Shown in pieces: positions 21,113-29,421 of a DNA stretch of 64,000 nt. Each line of letters starts with the position of its first letter. Position 1 is the first letter of the stretch. Source of the stretch: Clostridiales bacterium (GTDB lineage Bacteria; Bacillota; Clostridia; Saccharofermentanales; Saccharofermentanaceae); assembly GCA_017617995.1 (NCBI GenBank), contig JAFZVE010000051.1, positions 1 to 64,000 on the forward strand, in the 5' to 3' direction. The position numbers and the translations under genes are program-made. Under the pieces are notes generated by a model. The model saw only the letters and a program-made list of their open reading frames with translations. It was not told the DNA's origin and made no database searches.

Positions 21113-21703
21113 ATGACTCGTTATAAGGTCGATTATTCCGATAGAAAAAGCAGACATGTCTCCCGGGATGATGAATATGGTTTTTTCATCGTTTGCGATG
21201 ATCAGGCGATCCTTCGTTGTGTCAATGCCATGCTTCTTAGTAGCGGCATGGTAGGGCTGAGCGATAAAGAAGGGCGGATGCACTACATGATCGACGGCCG
21301 TCGCGGCGGGAATTATGTCCTCTCACAGATTCGAAGAAGGGCACTGGCCCTTCGTGAAAGACCGGTAAAGTATGACCGCTACGAGGAGGCATTTCTCACG
21401 CATGCCATCGACACAGTGATAGAAGAGTTCGGTTTGCCTCCTACACTGATCGGGACCCAGATCGTCAGGGAACTGCTCTTCCATCTTTACCGTGATCCCG
21501 GCCTTATGAAGTGCGCCTCCAAATCCCTTTACCCGCTGGCCCGGTCGGAGTTTCACATGGAGCCGTCCCAGATCGAGAGAAATGTCCGGTATGCGATCAA
21601 GAAGAGTGCGAAACTCAAGGGAGAGAAGCGTCTCCTTACCGTACTTAAGGCCATGATGGACCGCATGATGGAGGAAGTGATCGGGAAGTACGGCCGGTCG
21701 TAA
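21113..21703 (+). CDS. Spo0A C-terminal domain protein without a recognisable receiver
   Basis: A 196-residue regulator. Residues 95-170 resemble the DNA-binding domain of Spo0A: AIDTVIEEFGLPPTLIGTQIVRELLFHLYRD, then SLYPLARSEFHMEPSQIERNVRYAIKKS, matching its six-helix pattern with the recognition helix near SQIERNVRYAI. The first 90 residues are not a normal receiver: the acidic pocket and phospho-acceptor aspartate are not evident. So this is likely a Spo0A paralogue acting without phosphorylation, or controlled by another ligand. The start follows GGTAAGGAGCGTGAGGAT. It ends convergent with the HU gene and shares the terminator between them. Confidence 0.78.
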   Translation: MTRYKVDYSDRKSRHVSRDDEYGFFIVCDDQAILRCVNAMLLSSGMVGLSDKEGRMHYMIDGRRGGNYVLSQIRRRALALRERPVKYDRYEEAFLTHAIDTVIEEFGLPPTLIGTQIVRELLFHLYRDPGLMKCASKSLYPLARSEFHMEPSQIERNVRYAIKKSAKLKGEKRLLTVLKAMMDRMMEEVIGKYGRS

Positions 21704-21754
21704 TTCTTTGCCCGATCCGGTAAAAGGGAAAGCTTTGACGGAGGATCCGGACGC

Positions 21755-21787
21755 GAAAAAAGGACCGTCCCTTACGAGACGGTCCTT
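21755..21787 (-). terminator. Terminator of the HU gene (probably bidirectional)
   Basis: AAGGACCGTC at 21760-21769 pairs with GACGGTCCTT at 21778-21787. On the reverse strand it is followed by six T (21760-21755), a classic terminator for the HU gene. It may also stop the forward transcript of the Spo0A-like gene. Confidence 0.8.
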
Positions 21788-21809
21788 AAAAGGATAAACC
21801 AATCAGAAA

Positions 21810-22094
21810 TTACTTCTTGTTGACCTTGTCCTTCAGGCCCTTACCAGCCTTGAATACCGGAGCCTTGGAAGCCGGAATGCTGATGACTTCCTTTGTGCTC
21901 GGGTTGCGGCCCTTACGAGCTGCGCGCTTCTTTGTCTCGAATGTGCCGAAACCAACGAGAACAACCTTCTCCGGCTTCTTAGCAGCGAGAGCATCGCCGA
22001 TAGAATCGAGAGTAGCGTTGATAGCTGCCTCAGCCTGCTTCTTGGTCAAGTTTGTCTTCTTTGCAACTGCATCAATAAGTTCTGATTTATTCAT
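21810..22094 (-). CDS. HU family DNA-binding protein
   Basis: A 94-residue HU protein, the main nucleoid protein that bends and compacts DNA as a dimer. It begins MNKSELIDAVAKKTNLTKKQAEAA and has the DNA-binding arm GFGTFETKKRAARKGRNPST followed by IPASKAPVFKAGKGLKDKVN. Length is standard. It has a strong promoter of its own, a GGAGG-type ribosome binding site (GAAGGAGGCAGAAAAA), and a terminator 22 bases after the stop, so it is monocistronic. Confidence 0.96.
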   Translation of the reverse strand: MNKSELIDAVAKKTNLTKKQAEAAINATLDSIGDALAAKKPEKVVLVGFGTFETKKRAARKGRNPSTKEVISIPASKAPVFKAGKGLKDKVNKK

Positions 22095-22129
22095 TTTTTC
22101 TGCCTCCTTCAGGGCTTGATTTCAAAGTT

Positions 22130-22158
22130 ATTATGTACGTCAAAGCGCCTATTGTCAA
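22130..22158 (-). promoter_or_regulatory. Promoter of the HU gene
   Basis: Read on the reverse strand: TTGACA at 22158-22153, a 17-base spacer, and CATAAT at 22135-22130. Near-consensus sigma-A promoter about 36 bases before the HU start codon. Confidence 0.75.
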
Positions 22159-22262
22159 GGCTTTTTTCGGTTTTTCTTACCAGAAATGAAGGCAAGCATA
22201 TTATTTTATTTTGTCAAGATGGTTTTCTCTTTGATATTGTAAAAGATTTTCCCCGAGAAGCC

Positions 22263-23600
22263 CTATACATCAAGGTCTTCGAAAGCATCGAGTCCCTTTG
22301 GGGCTTCAATCTGCGTATCGCCATGACGAACAAACAGCATCGTGACAAAACTCAAAAAAGCAAATATCGCGGCATAGGGGAACAGGATCTTGTAACTGAT
22401 GAGCTTGAGCAGTGTTCCGGCGAGAACGGGAGTGACGACCTGTGCGCTCATGGAGGCGGCATAGTAGTAGCCTGTGAAACGCCCGGTATCGGCACCGCTG
22501 CACATCTCGACGGTCATGGGCAGCGAATTGACATTGATCAGGGCCCAAGCCGCACCTACGATAAAGAAATCGATATACATCGTAAAGAGCGCCCCGTCTA
22601 TGCCGCTGGTGGTGATAAAGAAAGCAGCGACGAAGCAAAGACTGAAGGAAAGCGTACCGATCAGGATCGTCTTCCTTCGGCCGATCTTGGATGCGATCAG
22701 GCCGGCAGGGATGAAGCAGAGAATCGCGCCGACATTGGTGACCAGGAAGCATGTCGAAGCAAAACCGAGGTTCTTTCCCATAAGCGTCGAGCAATAGCTT
22801 GTGAACCAGGTCGTGAGGGCATTGTAGGCGAAATACCAGAGTGCGACGGAGGCAAGAAGAAAGATCATGGATCGAAGGACAGGGGCAGGCAGTTTGCCGT
22901 GGTTATTCTCGTCCTTCTCGGTGAGATCCCACTCGGGGTGGGCTTTCTCGATTTTGCTGTTCTCTTCGGACCATTTCGGCTCACGGACAGTCAGGAGCAT
23001 GATGCCGATGGCGACAAACATCAGCGCGGAGATGAAGATGAAGAGAGGCTGGTAATTAACATGAATGAGATCTTTGGTCTTCGATTCGGGATACATTAGG
23101 GCGGAGAAGATCAGATAGATGATCCCGCCGAGTGCACCCATGAGGTTGATGATCGCGTTGCCGCGCGAGCGCAGAGGTTTCGGTGTGATGTCCGGCATCA
23201 GGGCGACAGAAGGCGAACGGAAGACGGACATAGCCAGAAGGAGAAGTCCGAGTGTCACGATAAAGGAGATGACCTTCCACGAGGAAGCAGTATCTGCGTA
23301 GCTGTTGTCGAGGAAGGGGAGGATGTTCGTAAGAATCACGGCCACACCGGTGCCGAAAAGGATGTAGGGCATCCGCTTGCCGATCCTCGTATTCGTGCGG
23401 TCCGACAGCTTGCCGAAGAAAGGAAGGAGAAAGAGGGCGAGTATGTTGTCTGCGGCCATGATAACACCGGTCACGCTTTCGTTGAGGTGGAAAGTGTTCC
23501 CGAGGATAAGAGGGAGGACATTGTCATACATCTGCCAGAAGGCGGTAATCGCCAGAAAGGCCAGTCCGGAGAGAAAAGTCCGCTTGTAGTTTAGTTTCAT
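22263..23600 (-). CDS. SLC45-type MFS sugar transporter
   Basis: A 445-residue twelve-helix major facilitator transporter. The stretch FRSPSVALMPDITPKPLRSRGNAIINLMGALGG is characteristic of the SLC45 family, whose members move sucrose or maltose with protons. Other typical pieces are GKLSDRTNTRIGKRMPYI after helix 2 and GLIASKIGRRKTI in the second half. The frame is open to 23630 but the ATG at 23600 has GAGG seven bases ahead and leads straight into the first helix. A sugar is likely; which one cannot be said. The GH32 enzyme at 7.5 kb would make sucrose plausible. Confidence 0.88.
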   Translation of the reverse strand: MKLNYKRTFLSGLAFLAITAFWQMYDNVLPLILGNTFHLNESVTGVIMAADNILALFLLPFFGKLSDRTNTRIGKRMPYILFGTGVAVILTNILPFLDNSYADTASSWKVISFIVTLGLLLLAMSVFRSPSVALMPDITPKPLRSRGNAIINLMGALGGIIYLIFSALMYPESKTKDLIHVNYQPLFIFISALMFVAIGIMLLTVREPKWSEENSKIEKAHPEWDLTEKDENNHGKLPAPVLRSMIFLLASVALWYFAYNALTTWFTSYCSTLMGKNLGFASTCFLVTNVGAILCFIPAGLIASKIGRRKTILIGTLSFSLCFVAAFFITTSGIDGALFTMYIDFFIVGAAWALINVNSLPMTVEMCSGADTGRFTGYYYAASMSAQVVTPVLAGTLLKLISYKILFPYAAIFAFLSFVTMLFVRHGDTQIEAPKGLDAFEDLDV

Positions 23601-23700
23601 ACTTGCCTCGAGATTCCCGGTGGCAGCCACCGTAGTTGTTCTTACACATCCACTATATCAGAAAGCACCGGACAAAAGAAGAAATATCAGAAAAACGAAA

Positions 23701-23729
23701 TTGCATTCTATCGAAACTCATGGTAATGT
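23701..23729 (+). promoter_or_regulatory. Probable promoter of the DUF1858 gene
   Basis: TTGCAT at 23701-23706, 17-base spacer, TAATGT at 23724-23729. The start codon is about 40 bases downstream. Confidence 0.5.
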
Positions 23730-23770
23730 ACATATGTATTTTGAATGAAAAAGAACTGGAGGATATACAT

Positions 23771-23974
23771 ATGGCAATTACTAAGGATATGATCATTGCG
23801 GAAGTCCTGGGCGAGCATCAGGAACTGGTCCCGGTATTCATGAATAGTGGTCTGCACTGCCTGGGCTGTGCGATGGCTCACGGCGAGTCGATCGAAGAGG
23901 CCTGCATGGTTCATGGTCTGGACTGCGACGCACTGGTCACGGCTTTGAATACAGCTCTCGGTGAGGAAGCATAA
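23771..23974 (+). CDS. DUF1858 protein (hybrid-cluster-protein-associated redox disulfide domain)
   Basis: A 67-residue soluble protein of the DUF1858 family. The core is ITKDMIIAEVLGEHQELVPVFMNSGLHCLGCAMAHGESIEEA, with a CxxC pair expected to form a redox disulfide or bind metal. Members often stand next to hybrid cluster protein genes, which is not the case here. The frame extends upstream without stop, but GGAGG at 23758-23762 sets the ATG at 23771. A terminator follows 35 bases after the stop. Confidence 0.86.
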   Translation: MAITKDMIIAEVLGEHQELVPVFMNSGLHCLGCAMAHGESIEEACMVHGLDCDALVTALNTALGEEA

Positions 23975-24010
23975 GTTTTCCGAAACAGAGTAAGAAGTGA
24001 TTCTTCAAGA

Positions 24011-24043
24011 AGGACGGTCTCGTAACGGAGACGGTCCTTTTTT
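24011..24043 (+). terminator. Terminator between DUF1858 gene and histidine kinase gene
   Basis: AGGAC/GTCTC at 24011-24021 pairs with GAGAC/GTCCT at 24028-24038 with one G-G mismatch, then six T. It ends the DUF1858 transcript and overlaps the end of the convergent kinase gene. Confidence 0.75.
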
Positions 24044-26222
24044 ATTCCTCTTCTTCCTGATCGAAGGAGATATCCGAGCCCTTGAAGACGATGTGGAACT
24101 CGGAACCGTGCCCCTCTTCACTCTCTACCCAGATCTTTCCGCCGTGTTTGTCCATGACGCTCTTGACGATGGACAGACCCAGTCCGGAACCGGTCTTGTT
24201 GATCCCGGAATTCTCTGCGCGGTAGAAGCGGTCAAATACGTAGGGAACTTCGTTGCTGGGGATACCGACGCCGTTGTCTCTGATGAGGACCTCGACGGCA
24301 TTGCCACCGAGCATGGCCGGGTCGGAATAGCGGTGGCAGATGATGTTGATGATACCATCGTCATGAGTATACTTCATCGCGTTGACGATGATGTTCTCGA
24401 AGACGCGAAGCAGCTTCTTGGGGTCGCCCTCGATGATCAGGTCGTCATCTTCCGGCGCTTCGAAGGTGATAACCTTCTCTGTGCCTTCGCACTCGGAATG
24501 GTAGAGCTGGTAGAGATCTCCGACCATTTCCTTGACGCTGATCGGCATGAGCTGCAGCGTGTCGTTCTCGGACTCCATGCGGGTAAGCTGCACCAGGTCA
24601 GAGATCAGCTGCTCCATCTGTACACTTCTGGTGTGCATGTTGTTTAAGTACTGCACTTCCTGCTCGCGGGACAGCGGTTCCTTGGCGTTGAGCATCAGCT
24701 CGATATATCCGCGGATGGCGGTGATCGGCGTACGAAGGTCGTGGGAGACGTTGGACATCATCTTCTTTCTGGCTTCTTCGTTCTCGACGAGCTTGACGTG
24801 ATTGTCCATGAGATCCTGGTTCACCCGCTTTATATAGCGTGTCTTCTCTTCGACGGCGCTCTCAAGATTCTTGTTGTTGTCGGCCAGTTTCTCGTAGGTC
24901 CTTACGTAGTCCATGACGAAGTACAGTGTAAAACCGACCTCCAGGAACAGGAGAAGAAAGGCGTGAAGCGTGATATATACGAAGTATTGGGCGCGAAGAA
25001 GCGGAGCCAAGTGTATGCAGGTATTGAGTACGACGGAGCCGACGTAGAGGTTCTTTCCGTGCTCGAAATGCCGTAGCATATAGACTACGCGGAAGACGCA
25101 GTACAGATTTGTCACGAGAAGGAGCACTAAATTAGCCACGTTGGAAGACTGCAGGTACAGAACACTCGGGAATCCCCAGAATGTCACGAGGTAGAGGGCA
25201 GTAGTTACCGAGAAGAAGGAGATCTCGAAGAAGCGGAGCTTATCGAAGAGTTTGCTCGTCCCACGCGGATAAAGTGAGAAGTAGAAGAGGAAGGTCCAGT
25301 AGTTTCCTAGGATGAGTAGAGAGATCTGGATCAGGGTATTCCAGCTCCCCGAAAGAATCGTTACCGAAGGCGAAAAGATCTCGAAGAGAATGTCTGACGC
25401 GAGCATCAGAAGGAAGAAGTAGAATTTGGAGCGGTTGATAAATGTCTTGGAGATGTAGGAACCGCCGATCAGGAAGAATACCCAGAAGGCGCACAGTACC
25501 GTCAGATACATACGGACCGAGTACTCGATCGTACCGATCGTAGAGGTCGAGGCGACACAGGGACTGCTGAGGATGCCGCCGTAAGGCGAGGAGAAATTGG
25601 CACAATCAATGACGATCTCGATCCGGCCGTCCGAGGTCGGCTCGATCTGGATATCTGCGCAGACGCGGGCCGATTCATAGACGTTTTTGGCTTCGGAGAC
25701 CGTGCCGTAGTGACGGACGGCTTTGCCGTTGATCCAGATCGTGGCGGACTGGGAGATGTCCGGGACATTCAATGTGACAAAGTCGACGCTCTGGTTCAGC
25801 AGAAGTTCGATCCGGTACGTGCCGACACCATACGTGTCCATCTTGTAATCGCTCGAGCCGTAAGAATACAGCTCGGTGGTGTCTCCGAGACTGATCCAGC
25901 CGTCACGCGTGATCTGCACGCCCCGGAAGTACGGGTAGCGCTCGAGTGCGTTTTCCTCCTGGCTCTGGTGGATCATCTCCGGTGTCAGAATGCGGTTGGG
26001 ATAGAACTCCCAGCCTTTCTCCAAAATGACGGGCATGCCCTTCGTGGAATCCCAGGCAGTGAGGTTCACGGCTCCGGAGATCGTATATGAAAAATCGCTG
26101 CCTCTTCTTCTGTTGAGCAGAAGAAAAGCCAGCGATGAGATAACAATGGAAGTAATGAGGATCACAACGGACAAACCGATAGAAATAGGATGTTTCCTGA
26201 GTTTTCCCGACTGTGACGACAT
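24042..26222 (-). CDS. Sensor histidine kinase with 7TM-DISM input region
   Basis: A 726-residue membrane sensor kinase. After a first membrane helix (residues 12-33) comes an extracellular beta-rich domain of about 190 residues, of the jelly-roll type found before 7TMR-DISM regions (often sugar binding), then seven membrane helices (about 235-425), a coiled coil, and the kinase core: H-box SHDLRTPITA near residue 495, N-box ENIIVNAMKYT, G-boxes RDNGVGI and GSGLGLSI. It would sense an external ligand and phosphorylate the regulator encoded just upstream (26-base gap). The ligand is unknown. GGATCTTAGGTCGTC precedes the ATG. Confidence 0.93.
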   Translation of the reverse strand: MSSQSGKLRKHPISIGLSVVILITSIVISSLAFLLLNRRRGSDFSYTISGAVNLTAWDSTKGMPVILEKGWEFYPNRILTPEMIHQSQEENALERYPYFRGVQITRDGWISLGDTTELYSYGSSDYKMDTYGVGTYRIELLLNQSVDFVTLNVPDISQSATIWINGKAVRHYGTVSEAKNVYESARVCADIQIEPTSDGRIEIVIDCANFSSPYGGILSSPCVASTSTIGTIEYSVRMYLTVLCAFWVFFLIGGSYISKTFINRSKFYFFLLMLASDILFEIFSPSVTILSGSWNTLIQISLLILGNYWTFLFYFSLYPRGTSKLFDKLRFFEISFFSVTTALYLVTFWGFPSVLYLQSSNVANLVLLLVTNLYCVFRVVYMLRHFEHGKNLYVGSVVLNTCIHLAPLLRAQYFVYITLHAFLLLFLEVGFTLYFVMDYVRTYEKLADNNKNLESAVEEKTRYIKRVNQDLMDNHVKLVENEEARKKMMSNVSHDLRTPITAIRGYIELMLNAKEPLSREQEVQYLNNMHTRSVQMEQLISDLVQLTRMESENDTLQLMPISVKEMVGDLYQLYHSECEGTEKVITFEAPEDDDLIIEGDPKKLLRVFENIIVNAMKYTHDDGIINIICHRYSDPAMLGGNAVEVLIRDNGVGIPSNEVPYVFDRFYRAENSGINKTGSGLGLSIVKSVMDKHGGKIWVESEEGHGSEFHIVFKGSDISFDQEEEE

Positions 26223-26248
26223 GACGACCTAAGATCCTTTATGGAAGA

Positions 26249-26956
26249 TTACTCGGCACGCATCGTATTACGGATCGGCGGATAGGTGAACGAGTAACCA
26301 CTGCCCCATTCGGTCTTGACGAACTGGACGGTCGGATCAGCCTTCTCCATCTTCTTACGAAGGTAGGAGATGTTGACCATGACGAGGTGGTTGTCGCAGA
26401 GACCGTCATCGCCCCATACATGCGAGTAGATACGGGCGAAGGGCACGATCACGTTCGGTGTCTCAGCCAGGAGGCGGAGAATATCGAATTCACGGTTGGT
26501 CAGATGGACCGGTACATCGTTGAGTGTCACTTCACGTGTCTTGACGTTCATGGTAAGCGGCGGGAACTCCATCAGGAATCCGTCACGTGTCATGTTGCGG
26601 CGGATGTGTGCGGAGATACGGGCGGAGAGCTCCGGAAGGTTATAAGGCTTGGTCATATAGTCATCACCGCCGGCCTTAAATCCGGTGATCTTGTCTTCGA
26701 GCTGGTCCTTCGCGGACAGGAAGATGATCGGAGCATTGGAATAGACATGGATCTTGGAAGGAAGATCATATGCATTTCCATCGGGGAGCATGATATCGAG
26801 AACGATGCAGTCGTAGGAATTGGTCTCGACCTTCTGAAGTGTCTGCGCAATACTGGTGGCCACGCTTACGTCATAGCCTTCGTTAGTAAGAAAAGAGCGG
26901 TTGATCTCGAGGATATCGGTATCGTCGTCAACCAATAAGATACGATGTTTGGCCAT
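26249..26956 (-). CDS. OmpR/PhoB-type response regulator
   Basis: A 235-residue DNA-binding response regulator. The receiver has the acidic pocket VDDD, the phospho-acceptor Asp54 (IVLDIMLPDG) and the conserved lysine in LSAKDQ; the C-terminal winged helix contains LTNREFDILRLLAE and VNISYLRKKM, ending WGSGYSF. It forms a two-gene operon with the kinase at 24042. A hairpin, TTTCCG 26980-26985 with CGGAAA 27002-27007, lies in its mRNA leader. Confidence 0.95.
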   Translation of the reverse strand: MAKHRILLVDDDTDILEINRSFLTNEGYDVSVATSIAQTLQKVETNSYDCIVLDIMLPDGNAYDLPSKIHVYSNAPIIFLSAKDQLEDKITGFKAGGDDYMTKPYNLPELSARISAHIRRNMTRDGFLMEFPPLTMNVKTREVTLNDVPVHLTNREFDILRLLAETPNVIVPFARIYSHVWGDDGLCDNHLVMVNISYLRKKMEKADPTVQFVKTEWGSGYSFTYPPIRNTMRAE

Positions 26957-27117
26957 ACATTCACCATCCTTCTTAAGTGTTTCCGGCGCTTGTCGGCAAG
27001 CCGGAAAATTTACAACAACAAAAAAACTTGTATTCTATGGTATTATACATTTTTCGTTGCGAAAAAGAAAGTATATTTACATAAAAAAGAACAAATCTTG
27101 AATCTTAAGGGGTTTCG

Positions 27118-27160
27118 GCATACATTTGCGAAAGAGATGGTATTTTCGGGAAATGTATGC
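27118..27160. repeat. Inverted repeat in the dinB promoter region
   Basis: GCATACATTT at 27118-27127 and AAATGTATGC at 27151-27160 are perfect inverted copies; within, CGAAA and TTTTCG can also pair. A TATGAT box starts right after it at 27161, so a protein bound here would meet RNA polymerase. A second palindrome, CAAACGTTTG, lies at 27177-27186. Neither is a standard LexA box. Confidence 0.6.
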
Positions 27161-27245
27161 TATGATAAAAAACAAACAAACGTTTGAAAAAAATGTCTGA
27201 AATAGTGAACGGGCAGGCACCGGGACGGGAAAGGAGATCCTGAAA

Positions 27246-28487
27246 TTGGCTGAGCGAAGTATCCTGCATGTGGATCAGAACTGTTTCTTCGCATCCGTCG
27301 AGATGAAAAGCCATCCGCAATGGCGCGATATCCCGATGGCTGTGGGAGGAGACAGCGAGAAACGGCACGGGATCATCCTGGCGAAGAACCGCCACGCGCA
27401 GGCCTATGGTGTCAAGACGGCCGAGGCCATCTGGCAGGCGAAGCAGAAATGTCCGGATCTTCTCGTCGTGCCGGCGCATTTCGAGCAATATGTGTACTAC
27501 TCGGAAAGGACACGGGATCTCTTCCTGCAGTACACAGATCTGGTCGAGCCGTTCGGGCTGGATGAGTGCTGGCTGGATGTGACGGCATCGAGTATCGGAA
27601 CGGGCCGGGAGATTGCCGATGAGATCCGGGAACGGGTCAAGAGCGAACTGGGACTCAGCTGTTCCGTCGGGGTGAGCTTCAATAAGAGTTTCGCCAAACT
27701 CGGCTCGGACTATAAGAAACCGGATGCAACGACAGAGATCACAAGAGAGAATTTCCAAAGTGTGGTCTGGCCGCTTCCCGTCGCGGATCTGCTCTTTGTC
27801 GGAAGAGCGACGGAGGCGGTCCTGGCGAAGATGAATATAAGGACGATCGGGGATCTGGCGAAGCTTCAGCCGGATTTCGCCGTGTCTGTTCTGGGGAAGA
27901 ACGGGTATGCCCTGTGGAGAAGTGCCAACGGACTCGAGGATGATCCTGTCCGTCCGGCCTCGTACGAGCGGCCGCTCAAGTCGGTGGGCAACAGTACGAC
28001 GACACCGCGGGATATGTGCACCAGAAAGGACGTCCATGAGGTCGTATCGACGCTGTCTGCACAGGTCGCATCGAGGCTTCGTAAGCATCATTTCTGCGCC
28101 GGGACGGTGACGATATGGGTACGGGATGTGCACCTTCAGTCATATGAGAAGCAGCGTGCACTTCCTAGTGAGACAAACGATGAACAGGCGATCGCGAAAC
28201 TGGCGATGGAGCTCTTCGACGAGAGTTATGACTGGCATGCCCCGATCCGGAGTTTCGGCGTCCGGACAACGAATCTGTCGGATGAGCAGGATTTTCATCA
28301 GATGACGATCTTCGAGAATATCGAGAAGACACAGAAGGATGATAAGGTGAACCGTGCACTCGACGGGATTCGTTCCCGTTTCGGATATGACGTTGTCATG
28401 CGGGGGACGCAGCTTCAGGGGAAAGGCGACCTCTGTGAAGAGGGACGGGAGGACCACCCGCACGGCGGATTTAAGGAAGATCTGTGA
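27246..28487 (+). CDS. dinB: DNA polymerase IV (Y-family)
   Basis: A 413-residue translesion DNA polymerase that copies damaged templates with low fidelity. The catalytic acids are in ILHVDQNCFFASVE (residues 5-18) and FGLDECWLDV (near 104); GVSFNKSFAKLGSDYKKPDA marks the palm/fingers, and a little-finger domain follows. No beta-clamp binding peptide is obvious at the C-terminus, which is basic-acidic and low in structure. The start is TTG, clearly served by AAAGGAGAT. A radical SAM gene follows after 25 bases. The inverted repeats upstream suggest control by a repressor. Confidence 0.94.
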   Translation: MAERSILHVDQNCFFASVEMKSHPQWRDIPMAVGGDSEKRHGIILAKNRHAQAYGVKTAEAIWQAKQKCPDLLVVPAHFEQYVYYSERTRDLFLQYTDLVEPFGLDECWLDVTASSIGTGREIADEIRERVKSELGLSCSVGVSFNKSFAKLGSDYKKPDATTEITRENFQSVVWPLPVADLLFVGRATEAVLAKMNIRTIGDLAKLQPDFAVSVLGKNGYALWRSANGLEDDPVRPASYERPLKSVGNSTTTPRDMCTRKDVHEVVSTLSAQVASRLRKHHFCAGTVTIWVRDVHLQSYEKQRALPSETNDEQAIAKLAMELFDESYDWHAPIRSFGVRTTNLSDEQDFHQMTIFENIEKTQKDDKVNRALDGIRSRFGYDVVMRGTQLQGKGDLCEEGREDHPHGGFKEDL

Positions 28488-28512
28488 GCGTGTGGAATAC
28501 GGGAGAGAAGAG

Positions 28513-29421
28513 ATGAACTATGTAAGTGCAGGACAATACTATAAGGAGACCTTCGGGACAAAGGTATACCGGCTCGCCCTCGATGCCGGCTGTACCTGTC
28601 CGACCCGGGACGGGACGCTGGGATTCGGCGGCTGTATCTTCTGCAGCGGCAGTGGCTCGGGTGAGTTTGCGGCCAATCGGGATCTGTCCGTCCGAGAGCA
28701 GCTCCGGGAGGCAAAAGCCAAGGTGGAAGCGAAGTGTAAAGGCGGGAAGTATATCGCATATTTTCAGAACTTCACGAATACGTACGGTGATGAAGAAGTC
28801 CTTTCCGGAAAATATGAGGACGCAATCTCCGATCCGGAGGTGGTGGGGCTTTCGATTGCGACAAGACCAGACTGCCTGAGTGAACGGATGTATGAGATAC
28901 TTGCGGACCTTGCGGGAAGGACGCACCTGTATATTGAGCTGGGGCTTCAGACGATCCACGAAGAATCGGCGAAGTGGATGAGAAGAGGATACGACCTTCC
29001 TGTATTTGAAGAGGCGGTCAGACGCCTCGCATCGCTTCCCGGGAATCTCTATGTGATCGTGCATGTGATATTAGACTTTCCATGCGAGACGAAAAAGCAG
29101 ATGATCGAGACGATCTCTTATTGTGCCCATCTTCCGATCCACGGGATCAAGATCGCGAATCTTAATGTCCTGAAAGGGACGGATCTGGCAGGAGAGTATG
29201 AGAAGAATCCTTTCCGGCTGATGGAAAGACAGGAGTATTGTGATCTTCTTGCGGAAGCAGTAGAGAAACTTCGTCCGGATATAGTCATCTACCGGATGAC
29301 GGGCGATGGAGCCAAGCGGGACCTGATCGCACCGTTATGGGTCGCGGATAAAAGAATGACGCGTAATACCATCGATGCCTATTTCCGGGAACACGATGTC
29401 GTGCAGGGCAGATACTACTGA
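28513..29421 (+). CDS. TIGR01212 family radical SAM protein (YtqA-like)
   Basis: A 302-residue radical SAM protein. The cluster-binding region is CTCPTRDGTLGFGGCIFC near residues 25-42, the form known from the TIGR01212/YhcC-YtqA family, and LSIATRPDCL plus YIELGLQTIHEESAKWMRRGY match it further on. The reaction of the family is not established. An upstream extension of the open frame overlaps dinB; the ATG at 28513 (GGAGAGAAGAG before it) gives the normal N-terminus NYVSAGQYYKETFG. It ends convergent with the ABC permease gene, overlapping by seven bases. Confidence 0.88.
   Translation: MNYVSAGQYYKETFGTKVYRLALDAGCTCPTRDGTLGFGGCIFCSGSGSGEFAANRDLSVREQLREAKAKVEAKCKGGKYIAYFQNFTNTYGDEEVLSGKYEDAISDPEVVGLSIATRPDCLSERMYEILADLAGRTHLYIELGLQTIHEESAKWMRRGYDLPVFEEAVRRLASLPGNLYVIVHVILDFPCETKKQMIETISYCAHLPIHGIKIANLNVLKGTDLAGEYEKNPFRLMERQEYCDLLAEAVEKLRPDIVIYRMTGDGAKRDLIAPLWVADKRMTRNTIDAYFREHDVVQGRYY

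Noticed and set aside
27177..27186. LexA box before dinB
   Set aside because: CAAACGTTTG lacks the four-base centre and the GAAC/GTTC half-sites of Firmicutes LexA sites.
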